This document shows, in pieces, positions 24,781-33,163 of a DNA stretch of 64,000 bases. The position numbers and the translations under genes are program-made. The notes beneath the pieces were generated by a model that was given only the letters and a program-made list of their open reading frames with translations, did no database searches and had not been told where the DNA came from. The stretch comes from Peribacillus simplex (GTDB taxonomy: Bacteria > Bacillota > Bacilli > Bacillales > DSM-1321), in assembly GCF_001542915.1 (NCBI RefSeq), contig NZ_LNNH01000012.1, positions 124,001 to 188,000 of the forward strand, read 5' to 3'. Within the stretch, counting starts at the first letter, position 1. Each line of letters opens with the position of its first letter.

Positions 24781-24923
24781 CCTTCACTTCACAATTGGCT
24801 CTCGCCCTTCAGCTTCAAAACCTGTATCTACATTTCAAATTTCACGTCAAAATGAAGTATAATAAAGAGATGCTTCAAAAATCATCTTATAAAAAAGGGC
24901 CCCAGCACCCGCCGCTTTAGTTT

Positions 24924-25136
24924 TTATGGCATGGGGAAAATGGATCCGGGGCATTCCCGGCCGAAGTCCATATATCGAGACCACTTATATTCAAGGGCTT
25001 TTTTGACGATATTGACTTTTACGGGAGTTAAACGAAAGTACGGCTTGCCGATGTGAATGATTCGTTCATCCTTAAGGAATAATCCGGTAAGGGAATGGTC
25101 ATGAAAAAGGCAGCCTAAATGAGGCCAAGATGCCAA
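24924..25136 (-). pseudogene. Remnant of IS200-like (REP-associated) tyrosine transposase
   Basis: A minus frame of about 70 codons has no ribosome binding site. It contains LTPVKVNIVKKALEYKWSRY, which resembles the conserved C-terminal motif of Y1 transposases (NPVKAxxVxxPExYxWSSY). The catalytic HUH and Tyr parts are absent. It lies in the 500-base gap 24741-25241 that holds no other gene. Probably a decayed transposase end; the call rests on motif recall only. Confidence 0.45.
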
Positions 25137-25241
25137 ACCCTCGATTCAACGAGGCATAATACGATTGTTAACGCACTGATCATCATGATCAGCAAAAATA
25201 TAATATTGGCAAACAGGGATGGACCCTAAAAGGAGGAGAGT

Positions 25242-26867
25242 ATGGAGCGGGAGTTGTTGTTAGTTGGGGAGCGGCTGGCGGAATTGTTGGAGGCCGGGAA
25301 TCCAGAAGATTCGGACGTGGTGAATCAAGGACTCCAGTTATACCGTCAGGGGCTTGTTGTAATTAAAGAAGAAGCGGCAGATACGGTAGCGGCCGAGGTA
25401 CAGGACGAAACGCGCCATAAGGCCAGGTTGAATCTCCTCTTCCCTCAAGAGGGCAGCTGTACATGTGATTCAAGATTCATTTGCAGGCATCAAATGGCCG
25501 TTTTCTTTGCAGTGTACTCCGAACACGCTAGCGTTTCCGACTGGCTTAACGAATGGAAAGCACCAAAGATCGAATCAGCCGCCCAGGCTCTGCAGCAAGT
25601 AAAACGGGCAAGTGAATTACTGAAACAAGCGGAGGAAACTCCCATCATTCTGGATAAAAGCTATCCATCTTGGAAGCAGTTCGTGGACGTCACCTTCTCG
25701 GAACATGTCGAGCCCCATATTGGCGAGCCAAACTATATGATTGAAAACCATATACAAACATACTTTAAACGCCTTAGTTCCAAAGCTCCGATGGAAAGGG
25801 AATGGAAACTGCTCTACCAATTCGTTACGCAATTTTGCACGATGCAGCTGACACTGAGAATGATTCAGCTACATAAAAGCCAGACCCAGACGATCAGGGT
25901 CTTTTATGCACTTGCTGTCGACCTTGCGGAAGAACTGCATGAAACCGTGCAGCCGCTTAGCCGGCAAGCGCGGCCATTTGCCTTTGACCCCTTCGTTTTC
26001 AGCATCAAGGAGGATGTAGCTAAGCTGCTGGACGGCGGATTCGGTCTTGAATATGAAAAAATCGATCTCTACCGGGAAATATGGAGCTACTTATTCTCCA
26101 ACTCCTCGTGGCGCAAAGAGGAGCTTGAACGAATCAAGGAAGAACTTCCAGACAAGTATACGGGCACGACGGAGAGGACGTCCTACTCCCTCGCAGCCAT
26201 TCACCTGTCCCTTCTGGAGAATCAAGATAAACAGGCCATTGAGCTTCTTCATGAACTGAAGAAGGATGCCTGTCCGTACATTTTCTATTGGCTGAATCTC
26301 CTGTCTGAATCAGACAACCGGTCACGCGGCATCCCATTCATTGAATTCATCATCGCGAATGTCCAGGAGTTCCTCGCAGATTTATCCGATTATTATCAGC
26401 GGGTGGATTTCGTAAGGACGTTTACGACTTTAATCAGCAGTTGCTGCTATAAATTGAAGCGAACGGATTTACTCGAGAAGTTTTACAGAGCCACCCTTCC
26501 GCACAGCTATTGGAACTATGCAAATTTCCTTTTTGAACAAGGACATTACAAAAAATGGGTGGAGATGCATATATACTCTGAAATCAGCATTGACTTAATC
26601 AGCAGTGAGTCCATCAAAGAAGTGGTCTCTAAAGAGCCAGAGCTAATCCTGCCCCTGTACTATCATGCGGTACAGGAAAAGGTGTCGTTAAAAAACAGGC
26701 CTGCCTATAAGCAAGCCGTCCGTTATTTAAAAAAGATGCGCACCATCTATAAAAAGACGAAAAAGGAAGACACCTTCGAACGCTATATTTTATATGTAGC
26801 CGATTCAACTAAACGGCTTCGCGCTTTCCAAGAAGAATTAAAAAGGGGTAAGCTTATCGATGTTTAA
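25242..26867 (+). CDS. ywqB: SWIM zinc-finger protein YwqB-like
   Basis: This 541-residue cytoplasmic protein has a SWIM zinc finger near residues 72-90 (CTCDSRFICRH, pattern CxC...CxH). A long helical region without known domains follows. SWIM proteins bind DNA or protein partners, and here the partner is very likely the SNF2 ATPase encoded next, whose ATG overlaps the end of this gene by 8 bases. An AAAGGAGGAG site precedes the ATG. The ywqB-ywqA pair is conserved in Bacillus; its precise role is not established. Confidence 0.85.
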   Translation: MERELLLVGERLAELLEAGNPEDSDVVNQGLQLYRQGLVVIKEEAADTVAAEVQDETRHKARLNLLFPQEGSCTCDSRFICRHQMAVFFAVYSEHASVSDWLNEWKAPKIESAAQALQQVKRASELLKQAEETPIILDKSYPSWKQFVDVTFSEHVEPHIGEPNYMIENHIQTYFKRLSSKAPMEREWKLLYQFVTQFCTMQLTLRMIQLHKSQTQTIRVFYALAVDLAEELHETVQPLSRQARPFAFDPFVFSIKEDVAKLLDGGFGLEYEKIDLYREIWSYLFSNSSWRKEELERIKEELPDKYTGTTERTSYSLAAIHLSLLENQDKQAIELLHELKKDACPYIFYWLNLLSESDNRSRGIPFIEFIIANVQEFLADLSDYYQRVDFVRTFTTLISSCCYKLKRTDLLEKFYRATLPHSYWNYANFLFEQGHYKKWVEMHIYSEISIDLISSESIKEVVSKEPELILPLYYHAVQEKVSLKNRPAYKQAVRYLKKMRTIYKKTKKEDTFERYILYVADSTKRLRAFQEELKRGKLIDV

Positions 26868-29832
26868 TCCAGGGAAATTAAAAATCAAAATAGCGGCTCT
26901 CGAAAACGGATCCTACGCCCTTGGTGCCGTCAATGAGGACAATGCCTTCCTCAACACGAATCATATACGCAGGCTGCTCTTCAATTGGGATGACGCAAGC
27001 TTTTATGGCACGAAAATGGCTACCGATACCATGGATGGAAATCCTGTATTCATTCTTGATGCGTGGGGACTTCTCAATTTTTTTGCGAAGGAGAGCTTCA
27101 ACTCCTTCATCGAATGGGAATGGTCCGAGATATCATCGCTTTGCCTGGCAGCGGCTCCCGTCCTTCATGAATCCATCGAGGCGGGCATCCCAGTGCCCGA
27201 TTTCACCAATCTGCAGCTGGACTCCATCGGCTGGAAGCTGCCGGAAGAAGTCGAGGAGGAATTCGTCCCTTCCTTTTGGGAAGAAAGCATTGCATTGGAT
27301 CTACCTTCTCCAGAAGCGGAAACGAATCGGACATTCATCGAGAAGTGGTATAACGGTGCCGCTAACATGTATTTAAAGAACTATTCACCCATGCACCATA
27401 AATGGAGCGAAGCCGTCGGCGCATTAAAGGATTCAAGACTATCTCCGGAAGAATTGCAGGCCTTTTTTGACAAAGAGAGCTGGCAGGAATGGCTAGGGAC
27501 AAAGCCGGATCCGAAGCCTTTCACTATTGGACTCCGGTTAACGGAGCCACCTGACGGCAATGGGCCCTGGGTGCTCGACGTAACCCTCCGTTCCAAAAGG
27601 GATGAAAATATCGTTGAAACCTATACCGGAAAAAAACTGCCGCGCGGCTGGAACAAATATGCTAGCGAAGTGGTGCGGGCCACGAAACGCTGGCAGCTCG
27701 TCGTGCCTTGGCTTGGAGAAAACGGAAGGTTGAAAAGGGAGATTTCGGAAACGGACGCCTGGGAGTTCTTGACCGATGCAAGTGAAAAACTTCTTTTCCT
27801 TGGCGTTGAAATCCTCCTTCCCTCCTGGTGGTTAGCCTTGAAGGAGTCCTCCTTGAAGGTGAAGGCCAAAGTAAAGAGCCAATCCAACCGCGGTCCTTCT
27901 TACGTAGGGCTGAAGGCTTTAATGGATTTTGATTGGCGTTTCTCATTGAATGGCAAGGAGCTCACCGAGGCGGAGTTCGAGGAGCTCGTCGACCAAAAAA
28001 GGCGGCTCGTCTTCATTCGCGGTCAATGGGTCAAGCTTGATCCGGCTTTCATTAAACAAATTCAGGTACTGATGGAAACAGCCAACGAAAAAGGAATACA
28101 GCTGTCAGACCTGCTGCAGCAGGAATTATTGAATGGAGAAGATGAAGGTGGAGATATCGATGCGGAAAATGAAGATATGCTCCGAATTCAATTTGAATTG
28201 AATCAGGAGCTCCGTAAGATGATCGGAAGGCTCAGGGAAGCCAAAAACATATCCCTCCTTCCCGTCCCTACCGAACTTCAAGGCGACCTGCGCCCCTATC
28301 AAAAGCTGGGCATGAGCTGGCTGCTTTTTTTAAGGGAGCATGGCTTTGGCGCTTGCCTAGCCGACGATATGGGGCTGGGGAAAACGGTCCAGATGATTGC
28401 CTACCTGCTTCATGTCAAAAACAAAGAAGGAGCCGGTAAAGAGCTGCCCGTCACATCAAGTGACGAACAAAAGAGTGAAACGATCATCGTCGAAGAGGAA
28501 GTCGGCCCAGGGGTCAGTGATGCAGAAGATCCCCTTGTCCCCACTCCTGAACCTATATCCGTACAATCTGCGCTCATCGTCTGCCCTACGTCGGTCCTTG
28601 GCAACTGGCAGAAGGAATTGGAAAAATTCGCGCCGACACTTAAAGTCCACCTTCATTACGGATCGAATCGTTCAAAAGGCGAGGCCTTCGCCAAAAATGC
28701 GGCACAGCACGATATTGTGTTAACCTCATATGGCCTGACGCACCAAGATGTCGCCGAGCTCTCCTCCATCCAATGGAGCAGCGTCATCCTCGATGAAGCA
28801 CAGAACATCAAGAATGCCCAAACCAAGCAATCCAAGGCAGTCCGTAAGCTCAATGGCCAGCATCATATCGCTTTATCGGGTACCCCCATGGAAAACCGCT
28901 TAAGTGAGCTATGGGCGATTTTCGATTTCATTAACAAAGGATATCTTGGAACGCTGGGCCAATTCCAGGAAAAATATGTGGCCACCATCGAACGGGATGA
29001 ACAAAAAGATAAAATCAAGGAATTGCAGCGTTTAATACAGCCGTTCTTGCTCCGTCGTACAAAAAGGGATAAAGATGTCGCACTCAACCTTCCCGATAAG
29101 CAGGAGCAGAAGGAGTTCGTCCCGCTTACTACCGAACAAGCATCGTTGTATGAACAGCTGATCAAGGATACCTTCACAGATATCGAACAACTATCAGCCT
29201 TTGAACGAAAAGGCATCATCCTGCAGATGCTGAACAAGCTGAAGCAGCTTTGCAATCACCCAGCTCTTTATTTAAAAGAAATGGATAAGGAAAACATCCT
29301 GAAGGCGGCTAACCGATCTGGCAAACTCGAGAAGCTTACCGAGCTTGTTGATGCCGTCCGCGAACAAGATGAAAGCTGTCTCATTTTCACCCAATATATC
29401 GGGATGGGCAACATGATGAAAGAATTGCTGGAAAAACGGTATAACATCGAAGTTCCATTCCTGAACGGGAGTGCAAACAAGAAGCAGCGCGATGATATGA
29501 TTACACGCTTCCAAGATGGCGAATTCCCCATCTTCATTCTTTCATTAAAGGCTGGCGGCACCGGTCTTAACCTAACGGAAGCAAACCACGTGATCCATTA
29601 TGATCGCTGGTGGAACCCGGCTGTCGAGAATCAAGCCACGGATCGTGCCTACCGAATTGGACAGCAGCGATTCGTTCATGTTCATAAGCTAATCTGTACA
29701 GGGACACTGGAAGAAAAGATTGATCAAATGCTCGATAAAAAACAAGCATTGAACGACGAAATCATCAGCAGTGACAACTGGATCACCGAACTTTCCACAG
29801 AGGAAATCAAGGACCTGGTCGCTCTTCAATAA
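26860..29832 (+). CDS. ywqA: SNF2-family DNA-dependent ATPase YwqA
   Basis: This 990-residue SNF2/RapA-type ATPase has an N-terminal bacterial SNF2-associated region (about 1-450) and a two-lobe motor. Motor motifs are ADDMGLGKTVQM (Walker A, about 502), DEAQNIKN (Walker B, about 645), LSGTPMENRLSELW, FTQYIGMG, GGTGLNLTEANHVIHYDRWWNPAVENQATDRAYR and IGQ. It should translocate on DNA and remodel bound protein. An AAAGGGG site lies inside the end of ywqB, so the genes are coupled. An acidic insertion of about 50 residues (around 526-570) sits after the Walker A motif. Confidence 0.92.
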   Translation: MFNPGKLKIKIAALENGSYALGAVNEDNAFLNTNHIRRLLFNWDDASFYGTKMATDTMDGNPVFILDAWGLLNFFAKESFNSFIEWEWSEISSLCLAAAPVLHESIEAGIPVPDFTNLQLDSIGWKLPEEVEEEFVPSFWEESIALDLPSPEAETNRTFIEKWYNGAANMYLKNYSPMHHKWSEAVGALKDSRLSPEELQAFFDKESWQEWLGTKPDPKPFTIGLRLTEPPDGNGPWVLDVTLRSKRDENIVETYTGKKLPRGWNKYASEVVRATKRWQLVVPWLGENGRLKREISETDAWEFLTDASEKLLFLGVEILLPSWWLALKESSLKVKAKVKSQSNRGPSYVGLKALMDFDWRFSLNGKELTEAEFEELVDQKRRLVFIRGQWVKLDPAFIKQIQVLMETANEKGIQLSDLLQQELLNGEDEGGDIDAENEDMLRIQFELNQELRKMIGRLREAKNISLLPVPTELQGDLRPYQKLGMSWLLFLREHGFGACLADDMGLGKTVQMIAYLLHVKNKEGAGKELPVTSSDEQKSETIIVEEEVGPGVSDAEDPLVPTPEPISVQSALIVCPTSVLGNWQKELEKFAPTLKVHLHYGSNRSKGEAFAKNAAQHDIVLTSYGLTHQDVAELSSIQWSSVILDEAQNIKNAQTKQSKAVRKLNGQHHIALSGTPMENRLSELWAIFDFINKGYLGTLGQFQEKYVATIERDEQKDKIKELQRLIQPFLLRRTKRDKDVALNLPDKQEQKEFVPLTTEQASLYEQLIKDTFTDIEQLSAFERKGIILQMLNKLKQLCNHPALYLKEMDKENILKAANRSGKLEKLTELVDAVREQDESCLIFTQYIGMGNMMKELLEKRYNIEVPFLNGSANKKQRDDMITRFQDGEFPIFILSLKAGGTGLNLTEANHVIHYDRWWNPAVENQATDRAYRIGQQRFVHVHKLICTGTLEEKIDQMLDKKQALNDEIISSDNWITELSTEEIKDLVALQ

Positions 29833-29837
29833 GGAAC

Positions 29838-29875
29838 AAAAGGAGAATGCCTATCGAATCGGCATTCTCCTTTTT
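29838..29875 (+). terminator. Terminator after ywqBA
   Basis: AAGGAGAATGCC pairs with GGCATTCTCCTT around a short loop, followed by T5, directly after the ywqA stop. Confidence 0.9.
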
Positions 29876-29900
29876 CCGTTTGATGGAGTGAAAATCGATT

Positions 29901-30509
29901 CTAAAAAATCGAACTCAATAAATAAAGAGCCGTAATCCAGATGATGATGGCCGATACTTTATTTAACATACCAAGGAACTTACCAGTAGTATCAACCTTT
30001 TTCAGCAATCGTCCCGCCAAACATAGTCCATGGAACCAGCACCATGACACTGCGATGCACGTAACCGTGAAAATCACTTTATCCGTTCCTGAATATACAA
30101 GCGAGCTCGATCCGATTACACCGATCGTATCCAAGATTGCATGTGGATTGAGCAATGATACCGATAAAGCAAAAATTATCTGTTTTTTTGCTGACATTTG
30201 CTTAGTTTCCGCATCTGCTTGTGGAGTGGCACCGGAAGACCAAATCTGAAAACCCATATACAATAAAAATGTGATTCCCATAATGATCAATGCCAGATGC
30301 AGCCAATCATATTGCATGACAATCAACGAAACGCCGAAGATGGCCAACAGAATGAGTGCCGAATCACAAATGGCAGCAGTGATCGTTGCAGGCAAAGCCC
30401 TTTTTATGGTCGGCTGGATTGCTCCCTGATTGAAAATAAATACATTCTGCACGCCTAATGGCAGGATCAGGCCTAATGCCAATAGCAATCCATGAAAAAA
30501 TGGTCCCAT
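29901..30509 (-). CDS. LysE/ArgO-family amino acid exporter
   Basis: This 202-residue integral membrane protein with about six helices belongs to the LysE superfamily (MGPFFHGLLLALGLILPLGVQNVFIFNQG start, SLLNPHAILDTIGVIG motif with conserved NPHA). It likely exports basic or other amino acids. The ORF extends to 30590, but GGAGGAAGG lies just before ATG 30509 and the family start is MGPF-like, so 30509 is chosen. It is divergent from a MocR regulator, a common arrangement in which the regulator controls the exporter. Substrate is not determined. Confidence 0.85.
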   Translation of the reverse strand: MGPFFHGLLLALGLILPLGVQNVFIFNQGAIQPTIKRALPATITAAICDSALILLAIFGVSLIVMQYDWLHLALIIMGITFLLYMGFQIWSSGATPQADAETKQMSAKKQIIFALSVSLLNPHAILDTIGVIGSSSLVYSGTDKVIFTVTCIAVSWCWFHGLCLAGRLLKKVDTTGKFLGMLNKVSAIIIWITALYLLSSIF

Positions 30510-30688
30510 ACGAATACCTTCCTCCTTCACTTTCAGTATAATGAAAAAGGCAAAGGAATTGACCATCCATTCGGGAGTGCTTTCACCCAACCAATCAATA
30601 ATGAATCGTATATGAAAGGAGTGTTTTCCTTATCGTTATCGAATGGAGACCAAACCGGAACTCAAGCCTATCCCTTCACCAGCAAATA

Positions 30689-32077
30689 GTGGATTGGATG
30701 AAACAGCAAATAACAAGCGGGGAATGGCCAGTGGCCACCAAGCTTCCATCGCAGCGCTCATTGGCGGATTCTTTTGGAGTAAACCGAAGTACGATCATTA
30801 CAGCTATCGATGAGCTGATTGCAGACGGACTATTGGAAACGAAGGTGGGATCCGGTACATTCGTTTCCAATAACACTTGGAACGTGCTAGCCGCAAGTAA
30901 GCAGCCCGACTGGAGAAAATATGTCCGGAACGGACTGCATGAACCCAATATACAGACGATTCAAGACATTAACCTTCATGAAGCGGACACTGCCATGATC
31001 CGATTGGGAACCGGCGAGCTTTCCCCCTCGCTTTTGCCTGTTAAAAAAATCGAGCAGACGCTGCAATCCACCGCTTTTGATGCATATTCATTAGGCTATT
31101 CCGAACCGAAGGGCGATAAAAGACTGCGGCAAAGCATAAGTGATCATTTAAAGGAAAAAGGAGTAAACGTAAGTCCCGGCTCGCTCATGATCGTCTCCGG
31201 AGGGCTTCAGGCACTCCAATTGATCGCAGTTGGCTTGCTTCCAAAAGGATCGTTGATCTTACATGAATCACCTTCTTACTTGAATTCGGTTCACCCCTTT
31301 CAATCTGCGGGCATGCATTTGGCCGGCCTATCCAAACAAGGCCGGGGAACTATCCCGAATCAAATAAAGCGGATCAACAGGAAGCGGAAAGCGTCTCTAT
31401 TGTATACGGTCCCAACGTTTAACAACCCAACCAATGCGACTTGGACAAAAGAAGAAAGGTTGGATCTTCTATCCATATGCAAAAAGGAGCAAATCCCCAT
31501 TATTGAAGATGACGTTTATAGTGATTTATGGTTGGAAAAAGAACCACCGCCACCCTTAAAATCCTTTGATGCCGATGGCCTGGTCTTGCACATCGGCAGT
31601 ATGTCGAAAACATTGAGCCCAGGGTTGCGCATCGGGTGGATTGCTGGTCCGATGCCTGTTATTGAACGTCTGGCAGATATAAAAATGCAAATGGACTACG
31701 GCTCGAGTGCACTTTCGCAGCACCTTGTAGCCACATGGTTATCACAGGGCCTTTATTCGAAACATTTAGATTGGCTGCGCCGTGAATTGCTGGCACGCAG
31801 GGACTTCACACTGGCTCTACTCAATCAATATTTTGAAGGGATTGCCAAATGGCAAACACCTCAAGGCGGATTTTATATATGGGTAGAATTAGGCAAACCA
31901 ATTGTGAACCCGACCCTTTTCAAGCTAGCGATAAAAGAGCACCTGCTCATCAATCCTGGGTACATATATGAACCAAATAACCATACACATCTTCGGCTCT
32001 CGTACTCATATGCCTCCGAGGATCAACTGGCTTATGGGATTCAAACCCTCTCGAACATCATCCGGCGATTGATTTGA
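30689..32077 (+). CDS. MocR-type GntR/aminotransferase regulator
   Basis: This 462-residue regulator joins an N-terminal GntR winged helix (LPSQRSLADSFGVNRSTIITAIDELIADGLL) to a class I aminotransferase-like domain with the PLP lysine in SMSKTLSPGLRIGW. The called start is GTG 30689, without a ribosome binding site. The same frame stays open upstream to 30605 and encodes a good MocR N terminus (IVIEWRPNRNSSLSLHQQ) behind a strong GAAAGGAG at 30613-30621, but with no ATG, GTG or TTG. The true start is therefore uncertain. It probably senses an amino acid or PLP adduct and controls the divergent LysE exporter. Confidence 0.85.
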   Translation: MDWMKQQITSGEWPVATKLPSQRSLADSFGVNRSTIITAIDELIADGLLETKVGSGTFVSNNTWNVLAASKQPDWRKYVRNGLHEPNIQTIQDINLHEADTAMIRLGTGELSPSLLPVKKIEQTLQSTAFDAYSLGYSEPKGDKRLRQSISDHLKEKGVNVSPGSLMIVSGGLQALQLIAVGLLPKGSLILHESPSYLNSVHPFQSAGMHLAGLSKQGRGTIPNQIKRINRKRKASLLYTVPTFNNPTNATWTKEERLDLLSICKKEQIPIIEDDVYSDLWLEKEPPPPLKSFDADGLVLHIGSMSKTLSPGLRIGWIAGPMPVIERLADIKMQMDYGSSALSQHLVATWLSQGLYSKHLDWLRRELLARRDFTLALLNQYFEGIAKWQTPQGGFYIWVELGKPIVNPTLFKLAIKEHLLINPGYIYEPNNHTHLRLSYSYASEDQLAYGIQTLSNIIRRLI

Positions 32078-32108
32078 GCCCAGGAAAATCTGCTTAGACA
32101 TGACTTAG

Positions 32109-32126
32109 GGGCTGCCATGGCAGCCC
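32109..32126. other. Perfect 18-nt palindrome after the MocR gene
   Basis: GGGCTGCCATGGCAGCCC is fully self-complementary and lies 32 bases past the MocR stop. There is no T-run. It may act as a weak transcript end or a protein-binding site. Confidence 0.5.
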
Positions 32127-32166
32127 TCTCCTAATTAAACTAAAGATGACCCTACGGAGAAGCTGC

Positions 32167-32568
32167 TCACCTTTTTATGATTTTCTCACTCAAATTGGTG
32201 ATGAAAAAGGAATGGTGTTTTCCATGATCGATCATGATATGCTCCAGAATTGCAGTTAGCGCGCTGCCTTTATTCACCTGATATTCTTCCGGAATCTCTT
32301 CAATCGTGATCATTTCTTTATGTGGGTCATATTTAATGGATGTCTTGGCGCCCTTTTCGAAGAAAGAAAGAGTTACTAATTGACATAGTGGAAAATTTTG
32401 ATAAGTTGAATCCGAGAGGGGCTTTCTTTCAAATGGAGAACTGACATGTTGAAGCGCATCAAAAAAACTCGGTTTTGCCAGGGAAGCCGGGGCCCTGTTC
32501 CTTCTTTCAATTTTCACTGTAATTCCACGAACACCCTCCTTATTGCTCGAGTCCTTCTTATAATTCAT
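32167..32568 (-). CDS. Hypothetical protein, 133 residues
   Basis: ATG lies behind a strong AAAGGAGGGAG site. The soluble, basic product has a charged N terminus (MNYKKDSSNKEG) and a C-terminal helical region (ALTAILEHIMIDHGKHHSFFITNLSEKIIKR). No domain is recognised. It is monocistronic and convergent with the MocR gene. Confidence 0.6.
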   Translation of the reverse strand: MNYKKDSSNKEGVRGITVKIERRNRAPASLAKPSFFDALQHVSSPFERKPLSDSTYQNFPLCQLVTLSFFEKGAKTSIKYDPHKEMITIEEIPEEYQVNKGSALTAILEHIMIDHGKHHSFFITNLSEKIIKR

Positions 32569-32744
32569 AAACTCCCTCCTTTCATTGGTTCTTTATACCT
32601 AATTCTTTTCTCTCGTTCCATTTACCTGCTAAATTATAAAAATATTTTCATATAACCCAATAAACGGTTTTAAAAACTGCTCCAAACAAAAAAGTTTGTC
32701 AGCAATTGAATCCTCTCTCCGATTTATGCACGAATCGTTACCTG

Positions 32745-32860
32745 ATTGGAACGAAGGGTGCGAAACTCCTGCTGGAATTCGTGTCCAGGGAAGACACCGC
32801 AGTCGCCTATCAAGATGGCTCAAGGACCGCCACGATAAGCCGAGTTCCAGCAGTGTAATG
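32745..32860. repeat. Dispersed GC-rich intergenic repeat, copy D
   Basis: GGTGCGAAACTCCTGCTGGAATTCGTGTC, GGCTCAAGGACCGCC and the trailing GTTCCAGCAG match the ordered blocks of copy A with drift. It lies in the 595-base gap 32569-33163 together with the shared 13-bp hairpin; no gene is supported there. Confidence 0.65.
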
Positions 32861-33107
32861 AGAGGGTCTAAGGAAAGTAACTCGCGAATTTAACGACTTT
32901 ACTCGTGATTTTCGAGCTTTTACTAGCGAGTTCAGTCTTTGCATCGAATTTGAGGCAGGTTTTCCACTTTTACATGCTTTTTGTACCGTTTCCCGCCAGC
33001 TACAAATAGGATCATCGGGATTCCCTCCAGGGTAGGACATTCCCGGAGCGCCGGCAGGGCAATGGAACGCTCATAGGGATCATTCCTCCAACTTTCACGT
33101 ATCAAAA

Positions 33108-33155
33108 CCAAAAAAACTGTAGACAAACTCCATTAATACCCGAGTTTGTCTACAG
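33108..33155 (-). terminator. Terminator after the S8 protease gene (shared hairpin)
   Basis: CTGTAGACAAACTC pairs perfectly with GAGTTTGTCTACAG (14 bp) and, on the minus strand, is followed by TTTTTT. Its stem and loop are almost identical to the hairpin at 6172-6209. Confidence 0.85.
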
Positions 33156-33163
33156 TATGGGAT

